Origin: Streptomyces sp. GKU 895
GTDB taxonomy: Bacteria > Actinomycetota > Actinomycetes > Streptomycetales > Streptomycetaceae
DNA length: 41,997 nt
NCBI GenBank assembly: GCA_002027195.1
Contig: MWJO01000078.1
Span: 1-41,997 of the forward strand
Reading direction: 5' to 3'
The translations under genes and the position numbers were made by a program. Of the stretch, positions 8,306 through 16,696 are shown one piece after another (the stretch's first letter is position 1; every line of letters begins with the position of its first letter). The notes below the pieces were generated by a model. That model ran no database searches. It saw only the letters and a list, made by a program, of their open reading frames with translations, and was not told the DNA's origin.

Positions 8306-8947
8306 TCACGAGGGGTCTCGTACGGCGTAGTTGAGCACCTTCTCGCTCAACAGCTCCTCGATGTCGTCCAGGTACACCAGCACCTCACGCGACACTTCGC
8401 CCGGATTGCGCCCTGCGACCATGTCTCGCCCGATACGGACGAACACCTCCGAGTGGACCCAGCAGATCTGACCGGCGATCAGCCCCGGCAGCGGGTCGGC
8501 GGCGTCCGCGCCCGTCTCCTCTCGCAAGGTGGCTTCGAGGTGGTCGTGGATCTCCTGCTGGAGGCTCCACAGCCGGGAACGCAGCGGCGGGGCCTCCTGG
8601 ATGCAGCGCATGAAGCGGTCGTAGCCCGCCATGAGCCCGACCCGCGGCGAGACCGCCTCCACCTCCGCGCGCAGCTCGCGCAGCACGGCCCGGGCGGCGG
8701 ACTCTCCCGCGCTCCGGGCACGCACCCAGCGCGAGAGCTGTTCGACGACGCCGGAGGACCGGTCGAAGAAGAGGTCCTCCTTCGCGGGGAAGTAGTTGTA
8801 GACGGTGTTGACGGAGACGTCGGCCGCCTCGGCCACTTCCGCGATGGTCACGGTCACGAAGCCGTGCTCCAGGAACAGTCCGGTGGCGATGTCCGAGATC
8901 CGCTGCCTCGTCTCGCGCTTCTTCCGCTCCCTGAGCCCCTCTGCCAT
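8306..8947 (-). CDS. TetR-family transcriptional regulator
   Basis: This 213-residue repressor-type protein has an N-terminal helix-turn-helix (about 10-57, ending VSVNTVYNYFPAKEDLFFDR) and a variable ligand-binding helical domain. ATG 8947 is preferred because AGGATGGGG lies just upstream; ATG 8956 and TTG 8998 are alternatives in the same frame. The gene diverges from a drug-efflux-type ABC ATPase gene across only 80 bases, so the efflux pair is the most likely target, along with its own promoter. The dehydrogenase gene downstream on the same strand is a second candidate. The ligand is unknown. Confidence 0.9.
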   Translation of the reverse strand: MAEGLRERKKRETRQRISDIATGLFLEHGFVTVTIAEVAEAADVSVNTVYNYFPAKEDLFFDRSSGVVEQLSRWVRARSAGESAARAVLRELRAEVEAVSPRVGLMAGYDRFMRCIQEAPPLRSRLWSLQQEIHDHLEATLREETGADAADPLPGLIAGQICWVHSEVFVRIGRDMVAGRNPGEVSREVLVYLDDIEELLSEKVLNYAVRDPS

Positions 8948-8992
8948 GGTCCCCATCCTAGCTTCGCTGGGCTCTATGAAACTTTGGGGCCA

Positions 8993-9027
8993 TTGCAAAA
9001 TTTAAGAGACCCTGTTTTTCTAGGGCC
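8993..9027 (+). promoter_or_regulatory. divergent promoter and probable TetR operator
   Basis: This A/T-rich island holds TTGCAA (8993-8998), a 17-base spacer and TTTTCT (9016-9021), placing a start site at the ATG of the ABC ATPase gene (leaderless). On the other strand TAAATT could be a -10 for the TetR gene. An imperfect inverted repeat GACCCT-N8-AGGGCC (9008-9027) covers the forward -10 and is a candidate operator. The hexamers and operator are inferred by eye. Confidence 0.4.
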
Positions 9028-9810
9028 ATGACCGTCATCAGTACGGCCGGACTGGCCCGTACCTTCCAGACCAAGCGCGGCCCCGTGGCGGCCGTGCGCG
9101 GCATCGACCTGACCGTCCGCGAAGGCGAGATCCTCGGCTTCCTCGGCCCGAACGGCGCCGGGAAGACCACCACCCTGCGCATGCTCACCACCCTGCTCGC
9201 CCCGACCGGCGGCACCGCCACCGTCGCCGGCCACGACCTCGCCACCGATCCGGTCGGCGTGCGCCGGGCCTGCGGATACGTCGCCCAGTCCGGCGGCGTC
9301 GACCCGCAGATCAGCGTCCGCGAGGAGCTGGTCACCCAGGGCCGCCTCTACCGGCTGACGAAGACCCGGGCCGCCGACCGCGCCGAGGAGCTGGCCCGCG
9401 ACCTCGGCCTGACCGAGCTCCTCGACCGCAAGTGCGGGGAGCTGTCCGGCGGCCAGCGCCGCCGTCTGGACATCGCGATGGCCCTCACCCACCGCCCGAA
9501 GGTCCTCTTCCTCGACGAGCCGACCACCGGCCTCGACCCCGGCAGCCGCGCCGACCTGTGGGACCTGATCCGGCGGCTGCGCGCCGAGCACGGCACGACC
9601 GTCTTCCTCACCACCCACTACCTCGACGAGGCCGACGCCCTCTCCGACCGCCTGGTGATCGTCGACCGGGGCGTGGTCGTGGCCGAGGGCACGCCGAGCG
9701 CGCTCAAGCTGGAGTACGGCGGCTCGATCGACGCCACCCTCCAGGACACCTTCCTCGCCATCACCGGCCGCAGCGCCACACCGGCCGACGCCGCCCCCGT
9801 AGCCGTATAG
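9028..9810 (+). CDS. ABC transporter ATP-binding protein, DrrA-type drug efflux family
   Basis: The 260-residue ATPase powers the membrane partner encoded ten bases downstream. All motifs are present: Walker A GPNGAGKTTT (40-49), Q-loop near VAQSGGVDP, signature LSGGQRRRLD (139-148), Walker B VLFLDEP (159-165) with the GLDP D-loop, and the switch His (H197). The sequence resembles DrrA, the daunorubicin-resistance ATPase, and export of a hydrophobic compound is likely, but the substrate cannot be read. There is little room for a ribosome site before the ATG, and the start is probably leaderless. A TetR gene diverges from it and probably regulates it. Confidence 0.93.
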   Translation: MTVISTAGLARTFQTKRGPVAAVRGIDLTVREGEILGFLGPNGAGKTTTLRMLTTLLAPTGGTATVAGHDLATDPVGVRRACGYVAQSGGVDPQISVREELVTQGRLYRLTKTRAADRAEELARDLGLTELLDRKCGELSGGQRRRLDIAMALTHRPKVLFLDEPTTGLDPGSRADLWDLIRRLRAEHGTTVFLTTHYLDEADALSDRLVIVDRGVVVAEGTPSALKLEYGGSIDATLQDTFLAITGRSATPADAAPVAV

Positions 9811-9820
9811 GACCCGCGAC

Positions 9821-10570
9821 ATGCTTCTCCACGACACCGCGCTCATCTACGGCCGCTACCTGCGCCAGTCGCTGCGGTCCCGCTTCGCGCTGCTCTTCGG
9901 CGTGCTCATGCCGCTGCTGTATCTGCTCTTCTTCGGCCCTCTCCTGACCGATCTGCCGCTCGGCGGGCAGGGCAGCTCCTGGCAGGTCCTGGTGCCGGGG
10001 CTGCTCCTGCAACTCGGGCTCTTCGGAGCCCTCTTCGCCGGGTTCATGATCATTCTGGAGAAGGGGGCGGGGATCGTGGACCGGATGCGGGTCACGCCCG
10101 TCAGCCGGCTCGGGATGCTGCTCGGCCGGGTGCTGCGGGACGCGACGGTCTTCGTCTTCCAGGCGGTGCTGCTGGTGCTGGCCGCGCTGGTGATGGGACT
10201 CCGGGCGCCGCTGGCCGGCATCCTGATCGGCTTCGCGTTCGTCGGGCTGCTCACCGTCTCGCTCGCCTCGCTGTCCTACGCGGTGGCGATGAACGTCCGC
10301 ACACCCCAGGAGTTCGGTCCGCTCATCAACGCCGTGTCGATGCCGTCGATGCTGCTGTCCGGACTGATGCTCCCGATGACGCTCGGCCCGGCCTGGCTGG
10401 ACGTCCTCTCGCACTTCATGCCGTTCCGCTATCTGGTGGACGCGATGCGCGACGCGTACGTCGGCGAGTACACGACGGCCCACATGGCGTACGGCGTCCT
10501 GGTCGCCCTCGGTTTCTCGGCGCTCGCCGTGACAGTGGGCACACGCGTGTTCCGGACGGCCGGAGCGTAA
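9821..10570 (+). CDS. ABC-2 permease, DrrB-type drug efflux partner
   Basis: The 249-residue product has about six membrane segments and the ABC-2 layout: an N-terminal amphipathic stretch (LIYGRYLRQSLRSRFALLF), long hydrophobic helices, and the conserved segment INAVSMPSMLLSGLMLPM before a final MPFRYLVDAMRDAYVG region typical of DrrB-like permeases. It begins ten bases after the ATPase stop, with AGGA as a modest ribosome site, and the two form one transporter. Regulation is shared with the ATPase through the upstream divergent promoter. The substrate is unknown. Confidence 0.92.
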   Translation: MLLHDTALIYGRYLRQSLRSRFALLFGVLMPLLYLLFFGPLLTDLPLGGQGSSWQVLVPGLLLQLGLFGALFAGFMIILEKGAGIVDRMRVTPVSRLGMLLGRVLRDATVFVFQAVLLVLAALVMGLRAPLAGILIGFAFVGLLTVSLASLSYAVAMNVRTPQEFGPLINAVSMPSMLLSGLMLPMTLGPAWLDVLSHFMPFRYLVDAMRDAYVGEYTTAHMAYGVLVALGFSALAVTVGTRVFRTAGA

Positions 10571-10571
10571 C

Positions 10572-10577
10572 TACGCT
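10572..10577 (+). promoter_or_regulatory. -10 box for a leaderless start
   Basis: TACGCT lies exactly six bases before the ATG of the adenosyltransferase gene, overlapping the end of the permease region, and no ribosome site is present. This is a classic Streptomyces leaderless promoter and gives the gene its own transcription start. Confidence 0.55.
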
Positions 10578-10583
10578 GGTCGC

Positions 10584-11156
10584 ATGGTCAATCTGACGCG
10601 CATCTACACCAGGACCGGCGACCAGGGCACCACCGCCCTCGGCGACATGAGCAGGGTCGCCAAGACCGACCTGCGGATCTCGGCGTACGCCGACGCCAAC
10701 GAGGCGAACGCGGTGATCGGGACGGCGATCGCGCTCGGCGGGCTCGCCGACGAGGTCGTCAAGGTCCTCACGCGCGTCCAGAACGACCTGTTCGACGTCG
10801 GCGCCGACCTGTCCACGCCCGTCGTCGAGAACCCGGAGTTCCCGCCGCTGCGCGTCGAGCAGTTCTACATCGACAAGCTGGAGGCCGACTGCGACCGCTT
10901 CAACGAGCAGTTGGAGAAGCTCCGGTCGTTCATCCTCCCGGGCGGCACGCCGGGCGCGGCCCTGCTGCACCAGGCCTGCACGGTCGTACGACGGGCCGAG
11001 CGGTCCACCTGGGCGGCGCTGGAGGTGCACGGCGAGGTCATGAACCCGCTGACCGCGACCTACCTCAACCGCCTGTCCGACCTGCTGTTCATCCTGGCCC
11101 GTACGGCCAACAAGGAGGTCGGGGACGTGCTGTGGGTGCCCGGCGGCGAGCGTTAG
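10584..11156 (+). CDS. PduO-type cob(I)alamin adenosyltransferase
   Basis: This enzyme transfers the 5'-deoxyadenosyl group of ATP to cob(I)alamin, making coenzyme B12 for mutases and ribonucleotide reductase. The 190-residue product shows the family's ATP-binding start TRIYTRTGDQGTTALGD, the stretch RISAYADANEANAVIG, the signature VVRRAERSTWAAL, and the C-terminal NRLSDLLFILAR. Length and motifs are complete. The start is probably leaderless. The last four bases overlap the end of a convergent gene (shared TTAG at 11153-11156), leaving no room for a terminator between them. Confidence 0.94.
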   Translation: MVNLTRIYTRTGDQGTTALGDMSRVAKTDLRISAYADANEANAVIGTAIALGGLADEVVKVLTRVQNDLFDVGADLSTPVVENPEFPPLRVEQFYIDKLEADCDRFNEQLEKLRSFILPGGTPGAALLHQACTVVRRAERSTWAALEVHGEVMNPLTATYLNRLSDLLFILARTANKEVGDVLWVPGGER

Positions 11157-11685
11157 CGCTCGCGTTTGGGGAACAGCGTGTAGCTGCCGGCGATGACGAC
11201 GTTGATGCCGATCACCCAGAGCATGCGCTGCTGCCACGCCCGGAGCGACTCGGTCTCGCCGGCGCCGCCGACGTACCAGATCGCGGCCTGGAGCAGCACC
11301 ATGGCGACCACCGCGGCGACCACCCAGCGGCCCGCGACCTTCCATTCGTGGACGGCGCGGGCGTGCCGTACTTCGGCGGCCGCACCGGCGGCGGACCGCC
11401 CGCGAAGCGGTGGGCGACGTGGGCGTCGGCCCAGCGGATCGTGGCGTGGCCGAGCCCGACGGTGAAGCCGATGTAGACGGCGGCCAGGCCGTGTTTCCAG
11501 TCGGGTTCGGCGCCGCCCCGCAGGTCGATCGCGGTGACCGTGAACAGGACCAGCTCCAGCAGCGGCTCGCACAGCAGCAGGGCAAGCCCGGTGCGCGGCA
11601 TCTTCAGCAGGTACCGGAAGGCCAGCCCGGCGGCCAGCAGCACCCAGAACGCCACCTCGCAGGCGATGATCAGTCCGACGATCAT
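11153..11685 (-). pseudogene. small integral membrane protein, frame broken by one missing base
   Basis: Two frames make one protein of about 177 residues if one base is restored near 11361-11367. The first frame, from ATG 11685, runs MIVGLIIACEVAFWVLL to PPVRPPKYG. The second continues ARAVHEWKVAGRW through a membrane helix to YTLFPKRER and a TAA at 11153. The simplest repair is ACGCCC to ACGGCCC on the coding strand. About four membrane segments are visible, with no known catalytic motif. The gap lies in GC-rich sequence, so a read error is likely; otherwise the gene is recently broken. It converges on and overlaps the cobalamin adenosyltransferase gene. Function unknown. Confidence 0.65.
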
Positions 11686-11836
11686 GGATCCGCTCCCTTC
11701 CCTCGTCTCCAGGTTCGGGCCCCTGTCCCCCGCTTTCGTCGTCGCCGGCGACGAACTCGCCGTACATCGAAAGATGCAGTCCAGGACCGTCCCCGGGGAT
11801 CAGGCGGGCCGCGCGGCGGCCGTGTTTCATGGGGAC

Positions 11837-13027
11837 ATGGCCGTACGACTCCCCCGCCCGCACCGCTTCGACGTGTACATCGCGGGCGGCGGGCTGCTCG
11901 GGGGTCTGGTGCTGGTGCTCTTCGGGCTGGCCACCCGGCCGTCCAGTGACCCGATCACCCTCTTCGACGGTCCCTGGCCGGTGCTGGTGCCGCTCACCGT
12001 GCTGGCCGGCTGCGAGCTGCTGCGCCGGGCGGCGCCCCGGGTGGCGCTGCTGACCGGCACGGTCGCGATCTGCGCGGACGTGGTGACGCAGGGCAGCCTG
12101 GCGTCGGTGCTGATGTTCACCGACCTCGTCTACGCGGCCGTCCTGTACGGCCCGCTCGCCTCCGCCCGCCGCATCCAGTGGGTCACCGGCCTGCTCACGG
12201 TCGTCGCGACGCTGGTGCCGTTCGCGGTGTGGCGGGTGCCGGAGGCACTCCTGATCGGCGTGGTCGTCGGGGTCGTGGCGTACGGGCCCGCCGCCACCGG
12301 CTGGATCGTCCGCAACCACCGTGACGCCGCCGAAGCCGCCCGGCTGCGTGCCGAACAGACCGCGCTGCTCGCGGAGATGGACCGCACCCAGGCCGTCACC
12401 GCCGAACGCGCCCGGATGGCACGGGAGTTGCACGACATGGTCGCCAACCACCTCTCCGCGATCGCGATCCACTCCACCGCGGCGCTGTCCCTGGACGATC
12501 CGAGGACCTCCGCGGAGGCCCTCGGCGTCATCCGCGAGAACAGCGTCAAGGGGCTGGCGGAGATGCGCCGGCTGATCGGCATCCTGCGCGACGGCGACGA
12601 GGAGCCGACCGCGGTCCCGACCCTCGACGGCCTCGGCGCCCTCGTCGAGCACGCCCGCACCAACGGCCTCGACGTCACGCTGGAGGCCGAGCAGGGGACG
12701 ACCGTGCCCGCCCCCGTCGAACTGGCCGCCTACCGGATCGTCCAGGAGTCCCTGACCAACGCGCTCAAGCACGCCTGCCCCGGCCGCGTCACCGTCACCC
12801 TCGCCCGCCGCGACGGCTCCCTCGACGTGCGCGTGACCAGCCCGTACGGCCACCGGGACGGGCCGCGCGCACCCGGTTCCGGAGCCGGTCTGGTCGGTAT
12901 GCGGGAGCGGGTGGCCCTGCTGGGCGGCGCCTTCGAGGCCGGCCCTGAGGACACCCCGGCCGGACCCGAGGGCACCCTGTGGGCGGTCCGCGCCACCCTC
13001 CCCCTCACCGATGGAGACCCCGCATGA
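11837..13027 (+). CDS. chiS: sensor histidine kinase, ChiS-like, of the chitinase two-component system
   Basis: The 396-residue kinase has four to five membrane segments (about 13-150), a coiled linker (160-192), a HisKA_3 domain with the phospho-acceptor H199 (ARELHDMVANHLS) and a C-terminal HATPase domain with the N-box NALKHA and the glycine-rich GSGAGLVGMRER. This is the NarX/DesK-like type that pairs with LuxR-family regulators. Its stop overlaps the regulator start as ATGA. Immediately upstream of a chiC-type chitinase gene, this pair matches the ChiS-ChiR system reported to control chiC in S. coelicolor. The symbol rests on that context. The signal sensed is not visible in the sequence. 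Confidence 0.85.
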   Translation: MAVRLPRPHRFDVYIAGGGLLGGLVLVLFGLATRPSSDPITLFDGPWPVLVPLTVLAGCELLRRAAPRVALLTGTVAICADVVTQGSLASVLMFTDLVYAAVLYGPLASARRIQWVTGLLTVVATLVPFAVWRVPEALLIGVVVGVVAYGPAATGWIVRNHRDAAEAARLRAEQTALLAEMDRTQAVTAERARMARELHDMVANHLSAIAIHSTAALSLDDPRTSAEALGVIRENSVKGLAEMRRLIGILRDGDEEPTAVPTLDGLGALVEHARTNGLDVTLEAEQGTTVPAPVELAAYRIVQESLTNALKHACPGRVTVTLARRDGSLDVRVTSPYGHRDGPRAPGSGAGLVGMRERVALLGGAFEAGPEDTPAGPEGTLWAVRATLPLTDGDPA

Positions 13028-13665
13028 TCCGTGTGCTCGTCGCCGAGGACCAGTCCGCCGTACGCGCCGGGCTCGTCCTCATCCTGCGCAGCGCGCCCGA
13101 CGTCGAGGTGGTCGGCGAGGCCGCCGACGGGGAGGAGGCGGTGGCACTGGCCCGGGAGCTGCGGCCGGACCTGGTCCTGATGGACGTGCAGATGCCGCGC
13201 CTGGACGGGGTGTCGGCGACCCGGAAGGTCACGGAGGAGGGGCTCGCGGACGTCCTCGTGCTGACCACCTTCGACCTGGACGAGTACGTGTTCGGGGCGC
13301 TGCGGGCGGGCGCGGCCGGGTTCCTGCTGAAGAACACGGAGGCGAAGGACCTCGTCGAGGCGGTCCGTACGGTGGCCCGCGGCGAGGGCATCGTGGCCCC
13401 GGCCGTCACACGGCGCCTGATCGCCGAGTTCGCGGCGAGGCCCGTACGGCAGTCGAGCGCGGACCCGGCCGTCCTGGACGGCCTCACCCGCCGTGAACGC
13501 GAAGTGCTGTCCTGCCTGGGCGAAGGGCTGTCCAACGCGGACATCGCGGGGCGCCTGGACATGGCGGAGGCGACGGTGAAGACGCACGTCAGCCGCCTCC
13601 TTGGCAAGCTGGAGCTGCGCAGCCGCGTTCAAGCAGCCGTACTCGCGCAGGAGTTGGGTGTCTGA
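13024..13665 (+). CDS. chiR: response regulator, NarL/LuxR family, ChiR-like
   Basis: The 213-residue regulator has a receiver domain (acidic E8/D9, phospho-acceptor D54 in VLMDVQMP, switch Thr in LTTFD, K in FLLKNT) and a LuxR-type helix-turn-helix (about 145-210: LTRREREVLSCLGEGLSNADIA). ATG 13024 overlaps the kinase stop, so the two are translationally coupled. It should be phosphorylated by the kinase before it and act on the chitinase promoter 20-60 bases past its own end. The 12-bp repeats there are a possible target, although they also fit DasR. Confidence 0.88.
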   Translation: MIRVLVAEDQSAVRAGLVLILRSAPDVEVVGEAADGEEAVALARELRPDLVLMDVQMPRLDGVSATRKVTEEGLADVLVLTTFDLDEYVFGALRAGAAGFLLKNTEAKDLVEAVRTVARGEGIVAPAVTRRLIAEFAARPVRQSSADPAVLDGLTRREREVLSCLGEGLSNADIAGRLDMAEATVKTHVSRLLGKLELRSRVQAAVLAQELGV

Positions 13666-13682
13666 GCGGTTGCATACGAGAG

Positions 13683-13724
13683 TGGTCCAGACCTATTGAC
13701 CCGTGGTCCAGACCTTTCTATTCT
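13683..13724 (+). promoter_or_regulatory. chitinase promoter with paired 12-bp repeats (DasR-type operators)
   Basis: TGGTCCAGACCT occurs twice, at 13683-13694 and 13704-13715, 21 bases (two helical turns) apart. Each contains the palindrome GGTC-N2-GACC and so resembles a DasR dre site. TTGACC (13697-13702) lies between them as the -35, and TATTCT (13719-13724) is the -10, with a 16-base spacer, so both repeats flank or overlap the polymerase site. This is the known chi63/chiC promoter layout, giving glucose/GlcNAc repression and chitin induction. Confidence 0.88.
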
Positions 13725-13783
13725 CGCGGCACCGTGGGTACGAAGGCTCAGTCGTGCCCCCATCCCCGAGAAGGAGGCGCGGT

Positions 13784-15613
<1,830 letters not shown>

Positions 15614-15622
15614 CAGCGGTAC

Positions 15623-16069
15623 TCACGCGACATTGACGCGCTGACCGGGCGGGGCTGCCTCAAGCCACGCGAGGAAACCGGTCAGCGCGTCTTCGCTCAT
15701 GGCGAGCTCCAGACGCGTGCCCCGGTGGAGGCAGGTGAGGACGACGGCGTCCGACAGGAGCGCCAGCTCCTCCTCGCCCTCGGGCAGCCGGCGGCCGGCG
15801 ACCTCGATCGCGGCGCGCTCCAGCACGCGGCGCGGACGGTAGGCGTACGAGAAGACGCGGTACCACTCGATGCGGTCGCCGTTGTAGCGGGCGACGCCGT
15901 AGCTCCAGCCCTTGCCACTGGTGTCGGTTTTCTCCGGGACGTCCCAGCGCAGGGAACAGTCGAAGGTGCCGCCCGAGCGCTGGATGAGTCTGCGGCGCAG
16001 ACCGAAGACGAACAGGCCAAGGACCACCAGGGCGACCACGACTCCGCACACAGTCAGAGCGAGGACCAT
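15623..16069 (-). CDS. DUF2550 membrane-anchored protein
   Basis: The 148-residue product has one N-terminal membrane segment (about 3-24, VLALTVCGVVVALVVLGLFV) followed by a basic RRR stretch and a small soluble domain with the conserved GTFDCSLRW and WSYGVARYNGDRIEWYRVFS typical of DUF2550. That places most of the protein in the cytoplasm. ATG 16069 follows AGGAGG by nine bases; GTG 16075 is too close to it. It lies downstream of atpC on the same strand in many actinobacteria, but here a large hairpin separates them, so it probably has its own promoter. Function is unknown. Confidence 0.85.
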   Translation of the reverse strand: MVLALTVCGVVVALVVLGLFVFGLRRRLIQRSGGTFDCSLRWDVPEKTDTSGKGWSYGVARYNGDRIEWYRVFSYAYRPRRVLERAAIEVAGRRLPEGEEELALLSDAVVLTCLHRGTRLELAMSEDALTGFLAWLEAAPPGQRVNVA

Positions 16070-16088
16070 CGACACCGACCTCCTCGTC

Positions 16089-16118
16089 TACTCGGTAACG
16101 GATTACTCAGTAACGGAT
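16089..16118. repeat. 15-bp tandem repeat ahead of the DUF2550 gene
   Basis: TACTCGGTAACGGAT (16089-16103) is followed at once by TACTCAGTAACGGAT (16104-16118), differing at one base. The junction also forms TTACTCAGTAA, an odd palindrome (16103-16113). The repeat is about 20 bases upstream of the DUF2550 start codon, where it could bind a regulator or shape the leader. Confidence 0.6.
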
Positions 16119-16140
16119 TGGAAAAAACGTCCACATTCGC

Positions 16141-16187
16141 CTCAGCCGCGACCGGGGCCGGATTTCTCCGGTCCCAGCCGCGCTGAG
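16141..16187 (-). terminator. terminator of the atp operon
   Basis: An outer stem (CTCAGCCGCG with CGCGCTGAG, one bulge) encloses an inner stem (GGGGCCGG with CCGGTCCC, one G-T pair) and the loop ATTTCT. It begins 25 bases after the atpC stop; on the transcribed strand a T6 run follows about 16 bases later. Confidence 0.7.
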
Positions 16188-16211
16188 TGACGTCATACGG
16201 TCTCGCGCAGG

Positions 16212-16586
16212 CTAGCGCGTCGCCGCCGCACGGATGCGTACGTCCGCGCGACGCTCGGCGGCGGCGTCACCCTCCGCCTTCGCGCGCTCCAGCTCGCGCT
16301 CGGCGCGCTGGACATCGATCTCGTCCGACAGCTCGGCGATCTCGGCCAGCAGCGACAGCTTGTTGTCCGCGAACGAGATGAAACCGCCGTGCACCGCGGC
16401 GACGACCGTTCCACCATCACTCGTACGGATGGTCACCGGGCCCGACTCCAGCACACCGAGCAGCGGCTGGTGACCGGGCATGACGCCGATGTCGCCGGAC
16501 GTGGTGCGCGCGACGACCAGGGTGGCCTCGCCGGACCAGACCTCTCGGTCGGCCGCGACCAGCGCGACGTGCAGCTCAGCAGCCAA
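16212..16586 (-). CDS. atpC: F1Fo ATP synthase subunit epsilon
   Basis: Epsilon links the rotating gamma subunit to the c-ring and can inhibit ATP hydrolysis. The 124-residue product has the N-terminal beta-sandwich (AAELHVALVAADREVWSGEA, GDIGVMPGHQPLLGVLESG, AVHGGFISFADNKLSLL) and the C-terminal two-helix region (EIDVQRAERELERAKAEGDA). The start is TTG 16586, since GAGGAG lies six bases before it and the product then begins like its relatives. It is the last gene of the operon and follows atpD after a gap holding a strong hairpin, so its dosage may be lowered relative to atpD. Confidence 0.94.
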   Translation of the reverse strand: MAAELHVALVAADREVWSGEATLVVARTTSGDIGVMPGHQPLLGVLESGPVTIRTSDGGTVVAAVHGGFISFADNKLSLLAEIAELSDEIDVQRAERELERAKAEGDAAAERRADVRIRAAATR

Positions 16587-16653
16587 GGTGGCTCCTCGGG
16601 TCACCACCCGGCGGGGTCACCGGGTGTTGGTTACAAGTCTAGTAGGCGTGAAA

Positions 16654-16681
16654 GAGGGGGCGGGACGTACCCCGCCCCCTC
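16654..16681 (-). terminator. hairpin between atpD and atpC
   Basis: GAGGGGGCGGG (16654-16664) and CCCGCCCCCTC (16671-16681) form a perfect 11-bp stem with loop ACGTAC, starting 15 bases after the atpD stop. It could be an attenuator or an RNA-stabilising end. The short TTTC after it is a weak T-run. Confidence 0.65.
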
Positions 16682-16696
16682 GTCAGAGCGCGAGGC

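Noticed and set aside
13703..13783. Upstream in-frame start for the chitinase
   Set aside because: It begins inside the promoter repeats and would put 27 residues before the signal peptide; ATG 13784 has an ideal ribosome site.
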